The position numbers and the translations under genes are program-made. 64,000 bases of DNA from Streptomyces sp. P9-A2. Its GTDB lineage: Bacteria > Actinomycetota > Actinomycetes > Streptomycetales > Streptomycetaceae. Every line of letters begins with the position of its first letter. The first letter of the stretch is position 1. Location: assembly GCF_036634175.1 (NCBI RefSeq), contig NZ_JAZIFX010000001.1:186001-250000 (forward strand), in the 5' to 3' direction. The notes beneath the pieces were generated by a model. The model saw nothing but the letters and a program-made list of their open reading frames with translations. It was not told the origin of the DNA and did no database searches. Positions 26,621 through 37,200 of the stretch are shown here, piece by piece.

Positions 26621-27232
26621 CTACGTGTCGGCGCCGTACGTCCCGTACTCGGGTGGTCCCGTTGTTTCGTAGGTGTGGACCGCCAGGCCGCGTGGTGTCG
26701 TCTCGTGTCGGACGAGGCGCAGGCCGGTCGGGGCGGTGCCGGCCGGGAAGAGACGGCGGCCGGTGCCGACCAGCACGGGGGCGATCACCAGGCGCAGTTC
26801 GTCGATCAGGCCGGCGGCCAGCAGGGACTGGGACAGCCGGGCGCTGCCGTGGAGCTGCAGCTCACGGCCCGGCCGCCGCTTCAGGTCGGCGACCTGCGCG
26901 GGGACGTCGCCGGCAAGGATAGTGCTCGGGTTCCAGTCGGCCTCGGTCAGGGTGTGGGAGGCCACGTACTTCGGCAGACCGTTCATGAGGGGGCCGAAGG
27001 GCGGGTCGGTCATCTTCGGCCAGTCCCGCGCGAAGTTCACGTACGTACGGCGACCCAGCAGCAGGGCGTCCGCCCTGCCGAGCCAGGTGGCGGCCAGCTG
27101 TTCGAAGGCCCCGTCCAGGTACGGCACGAACCAGCCGCCCCGGGTGAATCCGTCGCCGGTGTCCTCGTCCGGTGACCCCGGGCCCTGGTAGACGCCGTCC
27201 AGCGTCAGGAACTGCGTCAGCGTCAGCTTCAT
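26621..27232 (-). CDS. Dihydrofolate reductase-like RibD C-terminal domain protein
   Basis: 203 aa stand-alone RibD_C reductase, probably cytoplasmic and NADPH-binding. MKLTLTQFLTLDGVYQGPG, LLLGRRTYVNFARDWP, KYVASHTL, LQLHGSARLSQSLLAAGLIDELRLVIAPVLVGTGRRLF are the family landmarks. ATG 27232 matches the conserved N-terminus, with GAGGAGAGGA upstream, although the frame is open to 27424. The physiological substrate of these stand-alone proteins is not known. Confidence 0.9.
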   Translation of the reverse strand: MKLTLTQFLTLDGVYQGPGSPDEDTGDGFTRGGWFVPYLDGAFEQLAATWLGRADALLLGRRTYVNFARDWPKMTDPPFGPLMNGLPKYVASHTLTEADWNPSTILAGDVPAQVADLKRRPGRELQLHGSARLSQSLLAAGLIDELRLVIAPVLVGTGRRLFPAGTAPTGLRLVRHETTPRGLAVHTYETTGPPEYGTYGADT

Positions 27233-27673
27233 CGCGCACCGGTCCTCTCCTCGACGGGACGGCGCCCCTCGCGGTCCCTCACTGTTCTCCACCTCCTTGG
27301 ACAGTGTGGCGCGCGAGAACTCATCGGTTCGGGCACCGCCTTCCGACGCGGCGCCGCACGGCGGGACGGCTGCGCGCCGGTGCGGCACCTCGCGCGTCCG
27401 GTGGTGTGTGCGCACGTCGTGCACGATGTGCGCCGATACCGCGAGTGCCGCATGAACTTTGTGATACGCCCCGCACTGTTCGTCAAAGCGTTACCGCAGA
27501 GCGGTGCCTCTCAAACTGGTTCATCTCCTCATGTACCAGGCTCACCCGCGGCATCGCCGTGGTCGGGCCCACCGTCCGGCTGGAGCTCGACGTACAGGCC
27601 CTGTACCGGACCCATGCCACCCCGGCACCGCCCCGGTAGGGACGACGCCAGGGTCGCACCGGGCCGCGGCCGG
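27233..27673. other. Intergenic region without a recognised gene
   Basis: About 440 bases between two genes on the minus strand. It is patchier in base composition than its surroundings, with an A/T-richer stretch around 27450-27540. Short frames are open on both strands, but none has a convincing start, codon bias and family match. It may hold the promoter of the RibD-like gene. Confidence 0.5.
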
Positions 27674-28942
27674 TCAGCGCAGCGGGTCGAACGGCGCGAG
27701 CTGCGCGGGGCGTTCGCCGGTGACCATCGTCTCGGCGAGCAGCAGTCCGGTGGCCGGGCCGAGGGTGATGCCCCACATGCCGTGGCCGCCCGCGGCGAAG
27801 ACCCGGGGTGAGCGGGTGCGGCCGATCAGGGGAAGTCCGTCGGTCGTGCACGGGCGTGAGCCGACCCACTCGTCCTTGCGGGCGTCCAGGTCGGCCCCGC
27901 GCAGCAGCGGGCGGGCCGCCTCGGCGATGGCGTTGATCCGCCGGGCGTCCAGGGGCGCTTCCGGCTTGCGGAACTCCATCATTCCGGCGACGCGCAGCCG
28001 GTCGCCGAGCGGCGTGCAGGCGACGCGCTGTCCGGGGAAGTAGACCGGTCCGGACGGCACGTGCTCGACCGGGACGCTGAAGCTGTACCCCCGGCCGGCC
28101 TGTACGAGGGAGCGGACGCCGAACTTTTTGGCGTGCCGGCCGAGCCAGGCTCCGGTGGCCAGGACCACCGCGTCGAAGCGTCGGTTCTGGCCGTCACCGG
28201 TCAGGACGGTGACACCGGTGGCCGCGTCCCGCACATCGGTGACCTCCGTGTTCTCCCGGATCTCCCCGCCCCGGGCACGGACCGCGTCGGCCAGGGAGTG
28301 CACGAAGTGTCCCGGGTCGATGTAGCGCTGACCGTGCAGCCGGATCGCCGCGCCGATCTCGTCCGAGAGGGACGGCTCGACCCCCCGGGCCTCGTCTCCG
28401 TCGAGGATGTCGAACTCCATGCTCTGGCCCGCGGCGTGGATCTGTTCGAGTTCCTCCAGCAGAACCCGGCGCTCCCCGGCCGTGCGGTAGGCCGCGAGGA
28501 AGGACTTGGCGTCGAGGGTGCGCGCCTCGACGCCTCCTTCGGCCAGCAGGTCGAAGGAGGACAGCGACAGGCCGTTGATGGGGACGAGCGCGCGCATCGC
28601 GCGCAGCCACCGTGTCGCGGTGCTGTTGCGGGCGAATCCTGCCAGGAACCTGAGCAGGCCGGGGTTCGCGCTGGGCGGGACGTAGACCGGGGAGGACGGG
28701 CTGAGCACCGCTCGCAGGCCGTAGCTGAGGACCGCGGGTTCGGGCAACGGTGTCGCCAGTCCGGGGGTGAGCCATCCGGCGTTGCCCCAGGACGATCCGG
28801 CGGCCACTCCCGCGCGGTCGTACACGGTGACGTCGACCCCTCGCTCCTGCAGGAACCAGGCGGTGGACAGTCCGACCATGCCGGCGCCGACGACGGCGAC
28901 GGAGCGGGGGTCGGAGTGTGCGGGCGAGGGCGTGCGGGCCAT
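27674..28942 (-). CDS. FAD-dependent amino-acid oxidoreductase (DadA-like)
   Basis: 422 aa DAO-family flavoenzyme. Dinucleotide motif VAVVGAGMVGLSTAWFLQERG, then GSSWGNAGWLTPG, the block YIDPGHFVHSLADAVRARGGEI and the C-terminal CTTDGLPLIGRT ... AGGHGMWGITLGPATGLLLAE resemble D-amino-acid dehydrogenase and related oxidases. ATG 28942 has GGAGAAGAGG about 7 bases upstream. Divergent from a PucR-type regulator, which supports a catabolic role. The exact amino acid substrate is not evident. Confidence 0.88.
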   Translation of the reverse strand: MARTPSPAHSDPRSVAVVGAGMVGLSTAWFLQERGVDVTVYDRAGVAAGSSWGNAGWLTPGLATPLPEPAVLSYGLRAVLSPSSPVYVPPSANPGLLRFLAGFARNSTATRWLRAMRALVPINGLSLSSFDLLAEGGVEARTLDAKSFLAAYRTAGERRVLLEELEQIHAAGQSMEFDILDGDEARGVEPSLSDEIGAAIRLHGQRYIDPGHFVHSLADAVRARGGEIRENTEVTDVRDAATGVTVLTGDGQNRRFDAVVLATGAWLGRHAKKFGVRSLVQAGRGYSFSVPVEHVPSGPVYFPGQRVACTPLGDRLRVAGMMEFRKPEAPLDARRINAIAEAARPLLRGADLDARKDEWVGSRPCTTDGLPLIGRTRSPRVFAAGGHGMWGITLGPATGLLLAETMVTGERPAQLAPFDPLR

Positions 28943-29123
28943 GCGAAACCTCTTCTCCAAGGCGGTGATGTCTCCGATGGTGAGCCCGGTCCGCCCGGTT
29001 GTCTTTGTGCTGCGCGGCCAATGAAAGGCGGATCGATGATGCTCAGGGCACTGCGCACGGGAGTCACAATGGGGGCATGACCCTGCGCATGAGCCGTTCC
29101 TCTCCCACCACGGGGTACCAGTG

Positions 29124-30797
29124 ATGATCACGGTTACCGATCTCGTGGACTCCCTGGGCGCCGGCTTCCTCCGTACGGTCGTGGCGGCCAGGGACGCCGA
29201 AGTGCACGACATCGCCCTGGCCGAGCCCGGCGACGCCGGGGGGCAGCCGGGGGAACTCGTCCTGGGGGTGGGCGTGACCGACCGGGCGGAGGCCCTCGCT
29301 CTGCTGGAGCGGGCCGCACGGGCGGCGGCCGGGGGCGTCGTTCTCAAGAGCCCCTTCGCCGGCGATCCCCAGGTGGCCCGCGCCACTCGCGAGCTGGCGG
29401 GCCCCGCCCTGGTCGAACTGCAGCCGCACACCTCATGGGCGCATGTCGTCTGGCTGCTGCGAGGTGTCATCGACCGGGCCGCCGCGCCCGACACCGGTCG
29501 CCTCGGTACGCCCGGACCGCACGTCGACCTGTTCGCGCTGGCCGACGCGGCTGCCGAGATCATCGACGCGCCCGTGACGGTGGAGGACGCGCAGTCCCGG
29601 GTTCTCGCGTACTCCGCACGGCAGGACACCACCGATCCGGCGAGGGTCTCCACCATCGTGGGACGACGCGTCCCGCCGGAGACCCTCACCCATTTCCGGG
29701 CCGGCGGTGTCTTCCGCAGGCTCGCCCGCTCCAGCGACCCCATCTGGACCCCGGCGGGCCCCGACGGCACGCTGCCCCGGCTGATCATCCCGGTGCGGGC
29801 CGGCGGCGAGTGGCTCGGCTCGATCTGGGCGGTGGTCGGCCCTCCGGTCCCGGAGGAGCGCATCCGGGAGCTCGGCGAGGTGGCCTCGGTCCTCGCCCTG
29901 CATCTGCTGCGGCTGCGCGCCGAGGCGGGTATCGCACGGCGGGTGTCGACCGGCCGGCTGCGGGCGGCCCTGCGCGAGGGAGCCGCACCGGGCCCGGGCG
30001 CGCTTCCCGGACCCGGCACGCTGCCTGCCCTGCCGGCGGGCCCCTGGCGGGTGGTGGCCTTCGGGTCGCCCTACGAGGCCGGCGACGTACGCAGGCAGCT
30101 GGATCTGTGGGAGTCCGTCGTACGCCGCTTCGGCTGGCACGAGCCCTTGCTGACCGACATCGACGGGTCGCTGTTCGGCCTGGTCACCGAGCGACCGCGC
30201 GGCAGACGGCCGGTCACGGCCGGCGGCATGGCCGACGCCGGTGCGGGCACCCTCGACTGGCTCCGCCATGTGCTCGGTGAGGTCCACTCGCGCGATGCCG
30301 GCCTGTACGCCGTCGCGGGGGGCCCTGCCCACTCCCCCGACCGGTTGCCCCGTTCCACCGCGGAGGCCGGGGAGCTCCACCGGCTGGTCATCATGGGCCG
30401 GCTCCCGCTCCACGGCACGACGGGGATCGTCCTGATGGAGGACGCCTGGGACGCCGTGGTCGTGGAGCGTGCCACGGCGGCCGTCGGGATCGACACGGGC
30501 CTGCTCGGCGGCCCGCTCGCCGTGCTGCGCGCGCACGACGAGGAGCACGGCACGCCGTACCGCGCGACGCTCGCGGCCTGGCTGGACCACTTCGGTGACC
30601 CGCAGAGCGCCGCGCGGCTGCTGCGGATCCACCCCAACACTCTGCGGTACCGGCTGCGCAAGCTCGACGAGGTGGCCCCGGTGGACCTGTCCTCTCCCCG
30701 CGTGCGGCTGGCTCTGCGGCTGCAGCTCACGGCGATGGACGGGTCGCCGGCCCGGGGCGAGGCTCCCGGTCCTTCCTCGCCGCCGCCCCGTCCGTGA
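29124..30797 (+). CDS. PucR-family transcriptional regulator
   Basis: 557 aa. An N-terminal PucR sensor-like domain (residues 1-120), a GAF-like middle (about 150-270, SRVLAYSARQ) and a C-terminal helix-turn-helix (HFGDPQSAARLLRIHPNTLRYRLRKLDE) are in the family order. Start at ATG 29124, with in-frame GTG 29121 as alternative. Divergently transcribed from the FAD amino-acid oxidoreductase, so probably its activator; PucR proteins commonly respond to amino acids or purines. Confidence 0.9.
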   Translation: MITVTDLVDSLGAGFLRTVVAARDAEVHDIALAEPGDAGGQPGELVLGVGVTDRAEALALLERAARAAAGGVVLKSPFAGDPQVARATRELAGPALVELQPHTSWAHVVWLLRGVIDRAAAPDTGRLGTPGPHVDLFALADAAAEIIDAPVTVEDAQSRVLAYSARQDTTDPARVSTIVGRRVPPETLTHFRAGGVFRRLARSSDPIWTPAGPDGTLPRLIIPVRAGGEWLGSIWAVVGPPVPEERIRELGEVASVLALHLLRLRAEAGIARRVSTGRLRAALREGAAPGPGALPGPGTLPALPAGPWRVVAFGSPYEAGDVRRQLDLWESVVRRFGWHEPLLTDIDGSLFGLVTERPRGRRPVTAGGMADAGAGTLDWLRHVLGEVHSRDAGLYAVAGGPAHSPDRLPRSTAEAGELHRLVIMGRLPLHGTTGIVLMEDAWDAVVVERATAAVGIDTGLLGGPLAVLRAHDEEHGTPYRATLAAWLDHFGDPQSAARLLRIHPNTLRYRLRKLDEVAPVDLSSPRVRLALRLQLTAMDGSPARGEAPGPSSPPPRP

Positions 30798-30836
30798 CGG
30801 CTCGCGGCCTCATCCGGTCGGCCACTGAAAGTACGT

Positions 30837-30860
30837 TCATCAAAAATGAGTCATTGATGA
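30837..30860. promoter_or_regulatory. Nested palindrome upstream of AhpD-like gene
   Basis: TCATCA and TGATGA (30837-30842, 30855-30860) flank the inner palindrome ATGA-G-TCAT (30846-30854). The patch is very A/T-rich and lies 41 bases upstream of the GTG start, where a repressor would block a promoter. The bound protein is unknown. Confidence 0.5.
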
Positions 30861-30900
30861 TAGGACAGGAGGTCAGATACCGCGCGTCGAGGGAGTTCAC

Positions 30901-31398
30901 GTGACCGAGCAGGCAGCTGAGACCACCGACGGGCGGGTGTTCGTCGACCGGCAGAGCCCGGACGCCTATCGCGCACTGTCGGCCACGGCCGAGGCGGTGC
31001 GCAAGGTCGCGGCCGACGCCGGGCTGGACCGCATCCTCGTCGAGCTGATCAACATCCGGGTCTCCCAGCTCAACGCGTGCGCGTTCTGCCTCGGTCTGCA
31101 CACCACGAGGGCGCTGCGCGCCGGTGAGACCACACAGCGCCTGGGCGTGCTGCCCGCCTGGCGCGACACCGAACTGTTCGACCCTCGCGAGCGTGCCGCG
31201 CTGGCGCTGGCCGAGGCGACCACCCTTCCCGCGGACGCGGACGCGCAGACCACCGCCTACCGCATAGCCCGCCCCGTACTGTCGGAGGACGAGATCTCCG
31301 CCGTGATCTGGGTGGCGATCACCATGAACGCCTTCAACCGGGTCTCGGTCCTGAGCAAGCACCCGGTGCGCAGCCGTGCCGCGGCACCGGCCGGCTGA
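30901..31398 (+). CDS. Carboxymuconolactone decarboxylase/AhpD-like protein
   Basis: 165 aa helical protein. The redox motif CAFCLGLHT (CxxC followed by His three residues later) is the AhpD peroxidase active-site pattern, and LVELINIRVSQLNACAFC is the family helix. A peroxidase or alkylhydroperoxidase role is more likely than ring-cleavage decarboxylation. GTG start with GAGGGA. The A/T-rich palindrome at 30837 lies upstream. No obvious operon partner. Confidence 0.9.
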   Translation: MTEQAAETTDGRVFVDRQSPDAYRALSATAEAVRKVAADAGLDRILVELINIRVSQLNACAFCLGLHTTRALRAGETTQRLGVLPAWRDTELFDPRERAALALAEATTLPADADAQTTAYRIARPVLSEDEISAVIWVAITMNAFNRVSVLSKHPVRSRAAAPAG

Positions 31399-31552
31399 AG
31401 GCCCCCGCGGGCCTGCTGTGGCCTCACGTTCTGCCCTGGCCCCATCGACCACGCGCAGGGGTGGGACCGGTACCAGGGACGCAGTCGTCCGGTTCCGGAC
31501 CTAGGTCTTCGGCCTGTTACGTCGCCGTGGCGCCGCGCCTACCGTCCTGACC

Positions 31553-32641
31553 ATGGACACGACGGGCATGCTCGACGAAGCACTCCAGCGACTGCACCGC
31601 TGCGGGCCGGAGCGGCTCGGACGGCTCACCAATCACGCACCGATGGCCGTCGAGGCCCTGGCCGCGCGAGGGCGGGCCGGTTCGGTGCACCGCTGGCTCG
31701 ACCTGTACGCACGCAAGCTCGAGGAGTTCCCGGCCGGGGGCGAGCCGGTCACGACGGCCAACTGGCCTTCGGCGCTCGGCGATCCCCGCCGTGCCGCCGA
31801 CTGGATCGGCTATTTCGGCCGAGAGGTCGCCGAACGCCCCTGGCGTGACGTGCTGACCGAGTGGTGGCCCCGTCTCCTGCCCGGTCTGTACGGCGGTTCC
31901 ACCCATCCGGTGATCCGGGTGGGGCACGCCGTGCGGACGCTCCTGGTCGGCGAGGCCACCGAGCCGCGCCTGGCCGAACTCGGGCACGGCCTCGGCTACT
32001 GGGCCGCCCGCCATCGTCCCGTCGCGGATCTCGCCTCGTTGCCCGGCTCGGACAGCGCCGCCGCGGCGATGGACGCGGTGACGCCCATCGCCGTGCAGGA
32101 CGGCGGCTTCGCCGACCGGCTCCGGCGCGTCACCGGCCTGCCGGTGTGGGCGGCAGCGGTCACGGACCCGGACGAGGCCCGCGATCGCCTCGCCGAACTG
32201 GTGCGGGCGGCGACCCACCGGTACGCCACGCATGGCCACGGCGAGGAGACGATGCTGGTCCACGCTGCCACGGCCCCCAATGCCGTACTGCGCAGCCTGC
32301 CCGCGCTCCCGCGTGCCCTGTGGGTGCCGAGTCTGCGGGCCGCCTGGACGGCGTCCGCGGCGGTGACCGCGATGTACGCGCCCCGCTCCCCCGTCGCGTA
32401 CGCCGCGCCGGGGATTGTCACCCCCGAGGAGGTCTTCGAACGGGCGCCGGCGCACGGCGACGAACACGTCATCAAGCTGACGGACACGGCCCTCGACGTC
32501 GGCGACGAACCGGCTCTGGCGGCGGCCCTGCGCGCCGTCGAGCTGAGCGAACCCCTGGTCCAGGACGCGTCGCGCGGCCGGGCAGCACTGTTCACGCCGG
32601 GCCGCAGCGGCGGCGGAGCAGTTCCACGCCGGGGCCCGTGA
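31553..32641 (+). CDS. Questin oxidase-like protein (DUF4243)
   Basis: 362 aa. NHAPMAVEALAARGR, HRWLDLYARKLEEFP, YFGREVAERPWRDVL, PRLLPGLYGGSTHPVIRVGHAVR and GLGYWAARH are the conserved blocks of the questin-oxidase family, relatives of a fungal Baeyer-Villiger-type ring-opening enzyme. In bacteria their substrates are mostly unknown. No Shine-Dalgarno sequence is visible, and TACCGT sits 7 bases before the ATG, so translation may be leaderless. The 3' end overlaps the convergent gene by 50 bases. Confidence 0.85.
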   Translation: MDTTGMLDEALQRLHRCGPERLGRLTNHAPMAVEALAARGRAGSVHRWLDLYARKLEEFPAGGEPVTTANWPSALGDPRRAADWIGYFGREVAERPWRDVLTEWWPRLLPGLYGGSTHPVIRVGHAVRTLLVGEATEPRLAELGHGLGYWAARHRPVADLASLPGSDSAAAAMDAVTPIAVQDGGFADRLRRVTGLPVWAAAVTDPDEARDRLAELVRAATHRYATHGHGEETMLVHAATAPNAVLRSLPALPRALWVPSLRAAWTASAAVTAMYAPRSPVAYAAPGIVTPEEVFERAPAHGDEHVIKLTDTALDVGDEPALAAALRAVELSEPLVQDASRGRAALFTPGRSGGGAVPRRGP

Positions 32642-33260
32642 GGTCGTCGCAGTACACCGCGCGTCCCGTCATGGCCATCACCAGGGCCACGGTCGGGCCG
32701 GACACCAGGGGTCCGGAACCGGTGGTGAAGGGACCGTCGTCGGCGACGAGCCGCAGGCCGCCGATCCGGCCCTTGGCCACGACGACCTGGTCCGTGCTCC
32801 GGTAGTACTCGGCGACCCGTGTGACGACGTCGGCCGGATGGTCGCGACGGATGCCCAGCGGGCGCCGGATGTCCTCTCCGTGCACGATCGTCTCGCCCAG
32901 CATGGCGATGACGGGCAAAGGGGGCTTGGTCGTGCTCGGGACGGCACGCCGGAACCGGTCGAGGGTCTCGGCCGGAGTCGCGCCCATCTGCTCGGCCAGC
33001 CGCATGGCCACCTGCTTGTCGAAGTCGAACCGGCAGCGGATCACCCCGGCCAGCCAGCGCGGCCCGTTCAGGCTCGCGCCCGCGGTGAGGTGCGCCAGCA
33101 CCTCGCGCACGGTCAGGCCGGTGCACAGTGACGGCGTCACCCACCGCTCGTCGGTCAGTCCGGCGAGATCGGCCGCCAGCGCCGCGCGTTCCGCGTGGAC
33201 CGAGGGCCAGATGGCCGTCCCGCGGATACGGCGGCCTGTCGTGGGTTCGGGATGGGGCAT
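32592..33260 (-). CDS. Maleylpyruvate isomerase-like / DinB-fold mycothiol-dependent protein
   Basis: 222 aa of the TIGR03083 / MDMPI_N superfamily. WPSVHAERAALAADLAGLTDERW, VREVLAHLTAGASLNG with a metal-binding His, and MLGETIVHGEDIRRPLGI with the C-terminal His/Asp group are visible. Such proteins are usually mycothiol-dependent transferases or isomerases. ATG 33260 gives the normal N-terminus. It overlaps the convergent questin-oxidase-like gene and is divergent from the hydrolase. Confidence 0.88.
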   Translation of the reverse strand: MPHPEPTTGRRIRGTAIWPSVHAERAALAADLAGLTDERWVTPSLCTGLTVREVLAHLTAGASLNGPRWLAGVIRCRFDFDKQVAMRLAEQMGATPAETLDRFRRAVPSTTKPPLPVIAMLGETIVHGEDIRRPLGIRRDHPADVVTRVAEYYRSTDQVVVAKGRIGGLRLVADDGPFTTGSGPLVSGPTVALVMAMTGRAVYCDDLTGPGVELLRRRCGPA

Positions 33261-33393
33261 GCGGGCAGGTCTCCTGTCACGGGGCGTACGGCTCGGGTGT
33301 GGCCGGCGTGCTCTCGGTTCGTGAGGGAGACTCCCGGTCCGGGACGAAGTCATCGGTCGCCGATGAGTTCCGGAGGCCGGGCCGGTCTCCCTG

Positions 33394-34197
33394 GTGTACG
33401 ACGACAACGTTCCCGGGACGGATGTGACGACCGTGCAAAGCGGTTCCGCCTACGCCGAGGTCAACGGTCTCGAGATGTACTACGAGGTCCACGGCGTCGA
33501 CCGCGCGCCCCGGCGCCCGCTGGTGCTGCTGCACGGCGGGGTCCTCACGGTCGGGCTGTCCTTCGGTGCCGTGCTGCCCGCCCTGGCCGCCGACCGGCCG
33601 GTGGTCGCTCCCGAACTGCAGGGACACGGGCACACCGCCGACATCGACCGCGCCATGAGGGTGCCGGATCTGGCTTTTGACGTGGTGGCACTGCTCGACG
33701 CGATCGGTGTCGAAGAGGCCGATTTCCTCGGGTACAGCCTCGGCGGGCTGATCGCCCTCGAGATCGGGGTCAGGCATCCCGGGCGGGTGGGGCGGCTCGT
33801 GCTCGCCGCCGCCCAGTACACGCAGGACGGCGTCCATGAGGAGGTCCGTACCCCCGGCCACAGCTCACCGCGGCTGCCCGGCGAGGCGGACTTCCGGGAG
33901 ATGGCCGACGCGTACGCAGCGAGCGCGCCGTATCCCGAGCGCTTCGAGGATCTCCTCGCCAAGTGCTCCGCGGCGGCGCACGCCCCGCTGCCCTGGACCG
34001 CCGACGACCTGCGCGGGCTGACCGCTCCCACACTGCTGGTCATCGGCGACACCGACTTCGTACGGGTCGAGCACGCCGCCGAGATGCAGCGGCTGATTCC
34101 GCGGTCGCGGCCGGCCGTGCTGCCCGCCACCACGCACATGACGCTGATGCGGCGGACGTCCCTGCTCCTGCCACTGCTGGACGAGTTCCTCGGCTGA
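33394..34197 (+). CDS. Alpha/beta hydrolase
   Basis: 267 aa. Oxyanion motif LVLLHGGVLTVG, nucleophile elbow GYSLGG, acid LVIGDTDFV and catalytic His in TTHMTLM form the complete triad. Cytoplasmic, substrate unknown. The GTG at 33394 is used here; GTG 33424 (MTTVQSGSAYAEVNG) is an equally good N-terminus. Divergent from the DinB-fold gene. Confidence 0.88.
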   Translation: MYDDNVPGTDVTTVQSGSAYAEVNGLEMYYEVHGVDRAPRRPLVLLHGGVLTVGLSFGAVLPALAADRPVVAPELQGHGHTADIDRAMRVPDLAFDVVALLDAIGVEEADFLGYSLGGLIALEIGVRHPGRVGRLVLAAAQYTQDGVHEEVRTPGHSSPRLPGEADFREMADAYAASAPYPERFEDLLAKCSAAAHAPLPWTADDLRGLTAPTLLVIGDTDFVRVEHAAEMQRLIPRSRPAVLPATTHMTLMRRTSLLLPLLDEFLG

Positions 34198-34255
34198 GCA
34201 CCAGCGGCGGGAACCGGGACGACCGGCGCGCGGCAGGCGGCGGGCGGCGGGCGGC

Positions 34256-37200
34256 TCAGGCGAGTTCCACGAGGAGGTCGCCGCCCTCCACCTGCTGGAT
34301 GCGGTTGATGGCCAGCCGGCTCACCGTGCCGGACTTCGGGGCGGTGATCGCGGCCTCCATCTTCATCGCCTCGATGGTGGCCACCGTGGCACCGGCCGCC
34401 ACCTCGTCGCCCTCGGCGACCGCGAGGGTCACCACTCCGGCGAACGGCGCCGCGACATGGCCGGGGTCGCTGCGGTCGGCCTTCTCGGTGACCGGGACGT
34501 CGGAGGCGGCGGCCCGGTCGCGGACCTGGATCGGCCGCATCTGACCGTTCAGGGTGGACATCACGGTGCGCATGCCGCGCTCGTCGGCGTCGCCCACGGC
34601 CTGGAGTTCGATGAGCAGCCGCACCCCGGGGTCGAGGTCGACGGTGTACTCCTTGTCGGGGCGCAGTCCGTAGAAGAAGGCCTTGCTGTCCAGGACGCTG
34701 GTGTCGCCGAAGGTCTGCCGGTGCGTCTCGAACTCGCGGGCCGGACCGGCGAACAGCAGGCGGTTGAGCGTGGACCGGCGGTCCTTCGCCAGCCCGGCGC
34801 GGTCGTCCGCGCTCAGTTCCCGCACCGGCTTGGCCTCGGCGCGGCCGCGCAGTGCCTTGGTCCGGAACGGCTCGGGCCAGCCGCCGGGCGGGGTGCCGAG
34901 TTCGCCGCGCAGGAAGCCGATGACGGAGTCGGGGATGTCGAACCGGTCCGGGTCCTGCTCGAAGTCCCGCGGGGACACCCCGGCGCCCACCAGGTGCAGG
35001 GCCAGGTCGCCGACCACCTTCGACGAGGGGGTCACCTTGACGAGGCGGCCGAGGATCCGGTCGGCGGCGGCGTACATCGCCTCGATGTCCTCGAAGCGGT
35101 CGCCCAGGCCGAGGGCGATGGCCTGGGTGCGCAGGTTGGAGAGCTGCCCGCCGGGGATCTCGTGGTGGTAGACACGGCCGGTGGGTGAGGCCAGGCCCGC
35201 TTCGAAGGGGGCGTAGACCTTGCGGACACTCTCCCAGTACGGCTCCAGGTCGCCGACGGCCTGGAGGTCGAGGCCGGTGGGCCGGTCCGAGTGGTCGGTC
35301 GCCGCGACGATCGCCGACAGGCTGGGCTGCGAGGTGGTGCCCGCCATGGACGCCACCGCTCCGTCGACGGCGTCCGCTCCGGCCTGGATGGCGGCGAGGT
35401 AGGTGGCGAGCTGCCCGCCGGAGGTGTCGTGGGTGTGCAGGTGGACCGGCAGGTCGAACTCCCGGCGCAGGGCGGACACCAGGGTCGCCGCCGCGGGTGC
35501 CCTCAGCAGGCCGGCCATGTCCTTGACGGCCAGGACGTGCGCGCCCGCGGCCACGATCTGCTCGGCCAGGCGCAGGTAGTAGTCCAGGGTGTAGAGCCGC
35601 TCGGACGGGTCGGACAGGTCGGAGGTGTAGCACAGGGCGACCTCCGCGACGGCCGTCCCGGTCTCCCGTACGGCGTCGATGGCGGGCCGCATCTGGTTGA
35701 CGTCGTTGAGCGCGTCGAAGATGCGGAAGACGTCGATGCCGGTGGCCGCCGCCTCCTGGACGAAGGCGTCGGTCACCTCGGTCGGGTAGGGCGTGTAGCC
35801 CACGGTGTTGCGGCCGCGCAGCAGCATCTGGAGGCAGATGTTCGGCACGGCTTCGCGCAGGGCGGCCAGGCGTTCCCAGGGGTCCTCGGCGAGGAAGCGC
35901 AGGGCGACGTCGTAGGTGGCGCCGCCCCAGCACTCCAGGGAGAGCAGCTCGGGCAGGGTGCGCGCCACCACGGGGGCGACGGCGAGCAGGTCCTTGGTGC
36001 GGACCCGGGTGGCGAGCAGCGACTGGTGGGCGTCGCGGAAGGTGGTGTCGGTGACGCCGACGGTGGGTGAGGCGCGCAGCCGGCTCGCGAACCCCTCGGG
36101 GCCCAGTTCCGCGAGCAGTTGCCGGGACCCGGGCGCCGGCTCGGCCGCGGTCGGCCGGGGCAGCTTGGTGGTGGGGTCGATCAGCTCGGGCCGCTCGCCG
36201 TGCGGCTTGTTGACCGTGACGTCGGCGAGGTAGGTCAGCAGCTTCGTGCCGCGGTCTGCGGAGTGGCGTGCGGTGAGCAGGTGCGGGCGCTGCTCGATGA
36301 ACGACGTGGTGACCCGGCCGGCCTGGAACTCCGGGTCGTCGAGCACGGCCTGGAGGAAGGGGATGTTGGTGGAGACGCCGCGGATGCGGAACTCGGCCAC
36401 GGCGCGCCGGGCCCGGCCCACGGCGGTGGCGAAGTCCCGGCCCCGGCAGGTCAGTTTCACCAGCATGGAGTCGAAGTGGGCGCTGATCTCCGTACCGGCG
36501 TGGGTGGTGCCGCCGTCCAGGCGGATGCCGGAGCCGCCGGGCGAGCGGTAGGCGCTGATCTGCCCGGTGTCGGGGCGGAAGCCGTTGGCCGGGTCCTCGG
36601 TGGTGATGCGGCACTGCAGCGCGGCGCCGCGCAGGGTGATGTTCTCCTGGGCGAGTCCGAGGTCGGCGAGGGTCTCGCCGGCGGCGATGCGCAGCTGCGC
36701 CTGTACGAGGTCGACGTCGGTGACCTCCTCGGTCACCGTGTGCTCGACCTGGATGCGGGGGTTCATCTCGATGAAGACGTGGTTCCCGTCGCGGTCGACG
36801 AGGAATTCCACGGTGCCGGCGTTGCGGTAGCCGATCTGGCGGGCGAAGCGCACGGCGTCGGCGCAGATCCTGTCCCGCAGCTCCGGGTCGAGGTTCGGCG
36901 CGGGCGCGAGTTCGATCACCTTCTGGTGGCGGCGCTGCACCGAGCAGTCACGCTCGAAGAGGTGGATGACGTTGCCCTCGCCGTCGGCGAGGATCTGCAC
37001 CTCGATGTGGCGGGGATCGACGACAGCCCGCTCCAGGAAGACCGTGGGGTCGCCGAACGCGGACGCGGCCTCCCGTGAGGCCGCCTCGATGGACTCCCGC
37101 AGCTGGGCGGGTTCCTCGACCCGGCGCATCCCGCGCCCGCCACCGCCGGCGACCGCCTTGACGAACACGGGGAAGCCGATGTCGTCGGCGGCGCGCACGA

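Noticed and set aside
32592..32641. Overlap of convergent genes as an annotation error
   Set aside because: Both reading frames keep good family ends up to their stops; a 50-base 3' overlap is plausible.
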